Source of the DNA: Orientallactaga sibirica
Taxonomy: Eukaryota > Chordata > Mammalia > Rodentia > Dipodidae
Assembly: GCA_036365145.1 (NCBI GenBank)
Contig: JAEOAD010000029.1
Span: forward strand, 27,123,501-27,187,500
Direction: 5' to 3'
DNA length: 64,000 nucleotides
This document shows positions 62,745 to 64,000 of this stretch, one piece after another (position 1 is the stretch's first letter; the number at the start of each line of letters is the position of its first letter). The notes under the pieces were generated by a model. It was given only the letters and a program-made list of their open reading frames with translations. It was not told the origin of the DNA and made no database searches. A program made the position numbers and the translations under genes.

Positions 62745-63144
62745 AATAGCTCAAAGTGCTTTCCACACAAGCATGTGGACCCAAGTGTGAATCACCAGCA
62801 CCCTTGTGAGTGCCAGGCGTGGTGACACACACCTGCAATCTTAGGGCTCGGGAGGTGGAGACAGGTGGTTCATCTGAGCTTACTGGCTAGCTTAGCTAGC
62901 TAAATCAGAGTCCAGGATTAGTAAGCAACCTTGTCTTATAAAAATAAAGGTGGAGGGGCTGGAGAGATAGCTTAGCAGTTAAGGCGCTTGCCTGCAAAGC
63001 CAAAGGATTCTGGTTTGACTCCCCAGTCCCAGGACCCATGTAAGCCAGATGCATAAGGGGGCTCATGCATCTGGAGTATGCTTGCAGTGGCTAGAGGCTC
63101 TGGCATGCCCATTCTCTCTCTGCCTCTTTCTCTCTCATCCTAAG

Positions 63145-63191
<47 letters not shown>

Positions 63192-63300
63192 AATATATTT
63201 TTTAAAAAAGAAATAAGAACGTGATAGAGGAAGACACCTAACATCAACCTATGGCCTCCATACATCAGTACAAACATGTGCACACACCACACACATGTAC
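62745..63300 (+). mobile_element. B4-type dimeric SINE split by tRNA SINE
   Basis: ID-like head and B1-like half 62745-62954 (gaatcaccagcacccttgtg, ctcgggaggtggagacagg, aaaaataaaggtggag); tail 63205-63300 (gtgatagaggaagacacc, acatcaacctatggcctcc, CA/TG-rich). Confidence 0.8.
62957..63204 (+). mobile_element. tRNA-derived SINE with long AAAT tail
   Basis: Well-preserved copy; pure AAAT tail at 63146-63191. Confidence 0.93.
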
Positions 63301-63319
63301 GTGCACACAGATTAATTCA

Positions 63320-63425
63320 GCCTAGCATGGTAGCACATGACTAATCCCAACACTCAGGAGGCTGAGATAAGAGGATTGCAAGTTCCAAGACCAGTTTGGG
63401 CTAGAGAATAAAACTGACCCCAAAA
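63320..63425 (+). mobile_element. B1 SINE, old
   Basis: cctagcatggtagcacatga, aggaggctgagataagagg; 3' end diverged. Confidence 0.65.
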
Positions 63426-63730
63426 GATCATGAGCTGTGGTGGGTGGGTTTTAAGCCCACTTCAGTGATGAGCTCTTAGGAGCCTCTTGATCTCTGCTTT
63501 GATAAGTGTTGAGTATCCTCAGGGTCTGTCTCCTTCACCCTGGCACTGATTACCAGGTTTAGCATGAAGCAGCACTCCTGCTCATCTCCCTAATTCCTCT
63601 GTGGTTTCAGCTGTGGCTTGGCTGAAGTGCGAGAGGTAGTTTATCTCGCTACTTTTCCATGCATGCACCCTCCCTCCCGAGCAGGGGATCTGTAAGTTGG
63701 GGACTCAGAGGCCCATCAATTAGTGTTTTT
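63426..63730. other. Unique non-coding DNA
   Basis: Nothing recognised. Confidence 0.5.
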
Positions 63731-63928
63731 TTTATTTATTTATAGAGAGCAAATGGCAGATAAGAGAAAAAGAATGGGTACGCCAGGGCCTTTAGCCACT
63801 GCAAACAAACTCCAGACGCCTGTGCCATCATGTGCATCTGGCTTACATGGGTACTAGGGAGTTGAACCTGGGTCCTCAGGCTTCTCAGGCAAGCTCCTTA
63901 ACCACTAAGTCATCTCTCTACCCCCCCC
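63731..63928 (-). mobile_element. tRNA-derived SINE
   Basis: Reverse copy ending tcatctctctaccccc. Confidence 0.88.
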
Positions 63929-63939
63929 TTTTAAAGTTA

Positions 63940-64000
63940 CTTATTCATTTATTAGCTTTATTTATTTGAGTGAGTCAGAGAAAGAGACAGAATTGGGCGT
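63940..64000 (-). mobile_element. tRNA-derived SINE, cut by window end
   Basis: Reverse tail and GA-rich start (ttatttatttgagtgagtca); continues beyond the window. Confidence 0.75.

Noticed and set aside
1..64000. Many open frames of 60-146 codons on both strands
   Set aside because: Most start or end in SINEs, L1 or simple repeats, and the rest have no domain, signal or splice context. With 3 stops in 64 codons, several frames above 100 codons are expected by chance in 128 kb of double-strand sequence.

Overview
This window looks like non-coding nuclear DNA from a rodent. I find no protein-coding gene, ribosomal RNA, genuine tRNA gene, CRISPR array or bacterial/viral gene module. The open frames are short, often begin or end inside repeats, and have no convincing exon structure or recognisable domain. 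The stretch could be intergenic or lie inside a very long intron; the sequence alone cannot separate these.

Organism. Two abundant SINE families dominate. One is a 7SL-derived monomeric B1 (head gccgggcgtggtggcgcac). The other is a tRNA-derived SINE (head ggctggagagatggctta, an internal Pol III B box ggttcgattc, a CT-rich 3' part and an AAATA tail). B1 plus ID/B4-type dimeric SINEs place the genome in the mouse-related rodents. The high copy number and low divergence of the tRNA SINE, together with the L1 3' UTR type, fit a dipodoid (jerboa-like) genome best. The species is an inference.

Layout. 1-1315: old plus-strand L1 carrying SINEs. 1316-15800: dense SINE clusters with a second old L1 (7785-8215) and a MER5-like DNA element split by a B1. 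15800-19340: mostly unique DNA with MIR, MER5-like and a pure CCATA array. 19340-26200: SINE clusters, with unique DNA at 24373-25290 that holds a strong CTCF-like motif. 26200-35800: an L1-rich block with a 38-bp minisatellite, a minus-strand L1 body, two L1 3' UTRs in opposite orientation, two copies of a hAT-like rodent element, and many nested SINEs. 35800-37785: a SINE-free block. 37785-44095: SINEs, one of which carries a near-consensus CTCF core. 44095-57700: alternating unique DNA and repeats, including an old minus-strand L1 (49580-50545). 57710-59370 and 60250-62740: SINE-poor blocks, the best places to look for conserved regulatory DNA. 62745-64000: SINEs again, the last running off the end.

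No genes act together here. What can be read is an insertion history (nested elements, target-site duplications) and a few candidate regulatory sites. I did not find a convincing undescribed biological system. Repeat names come from memory of family consensus features, not from a database search; boundaries are usually good to about 5-20 bases.
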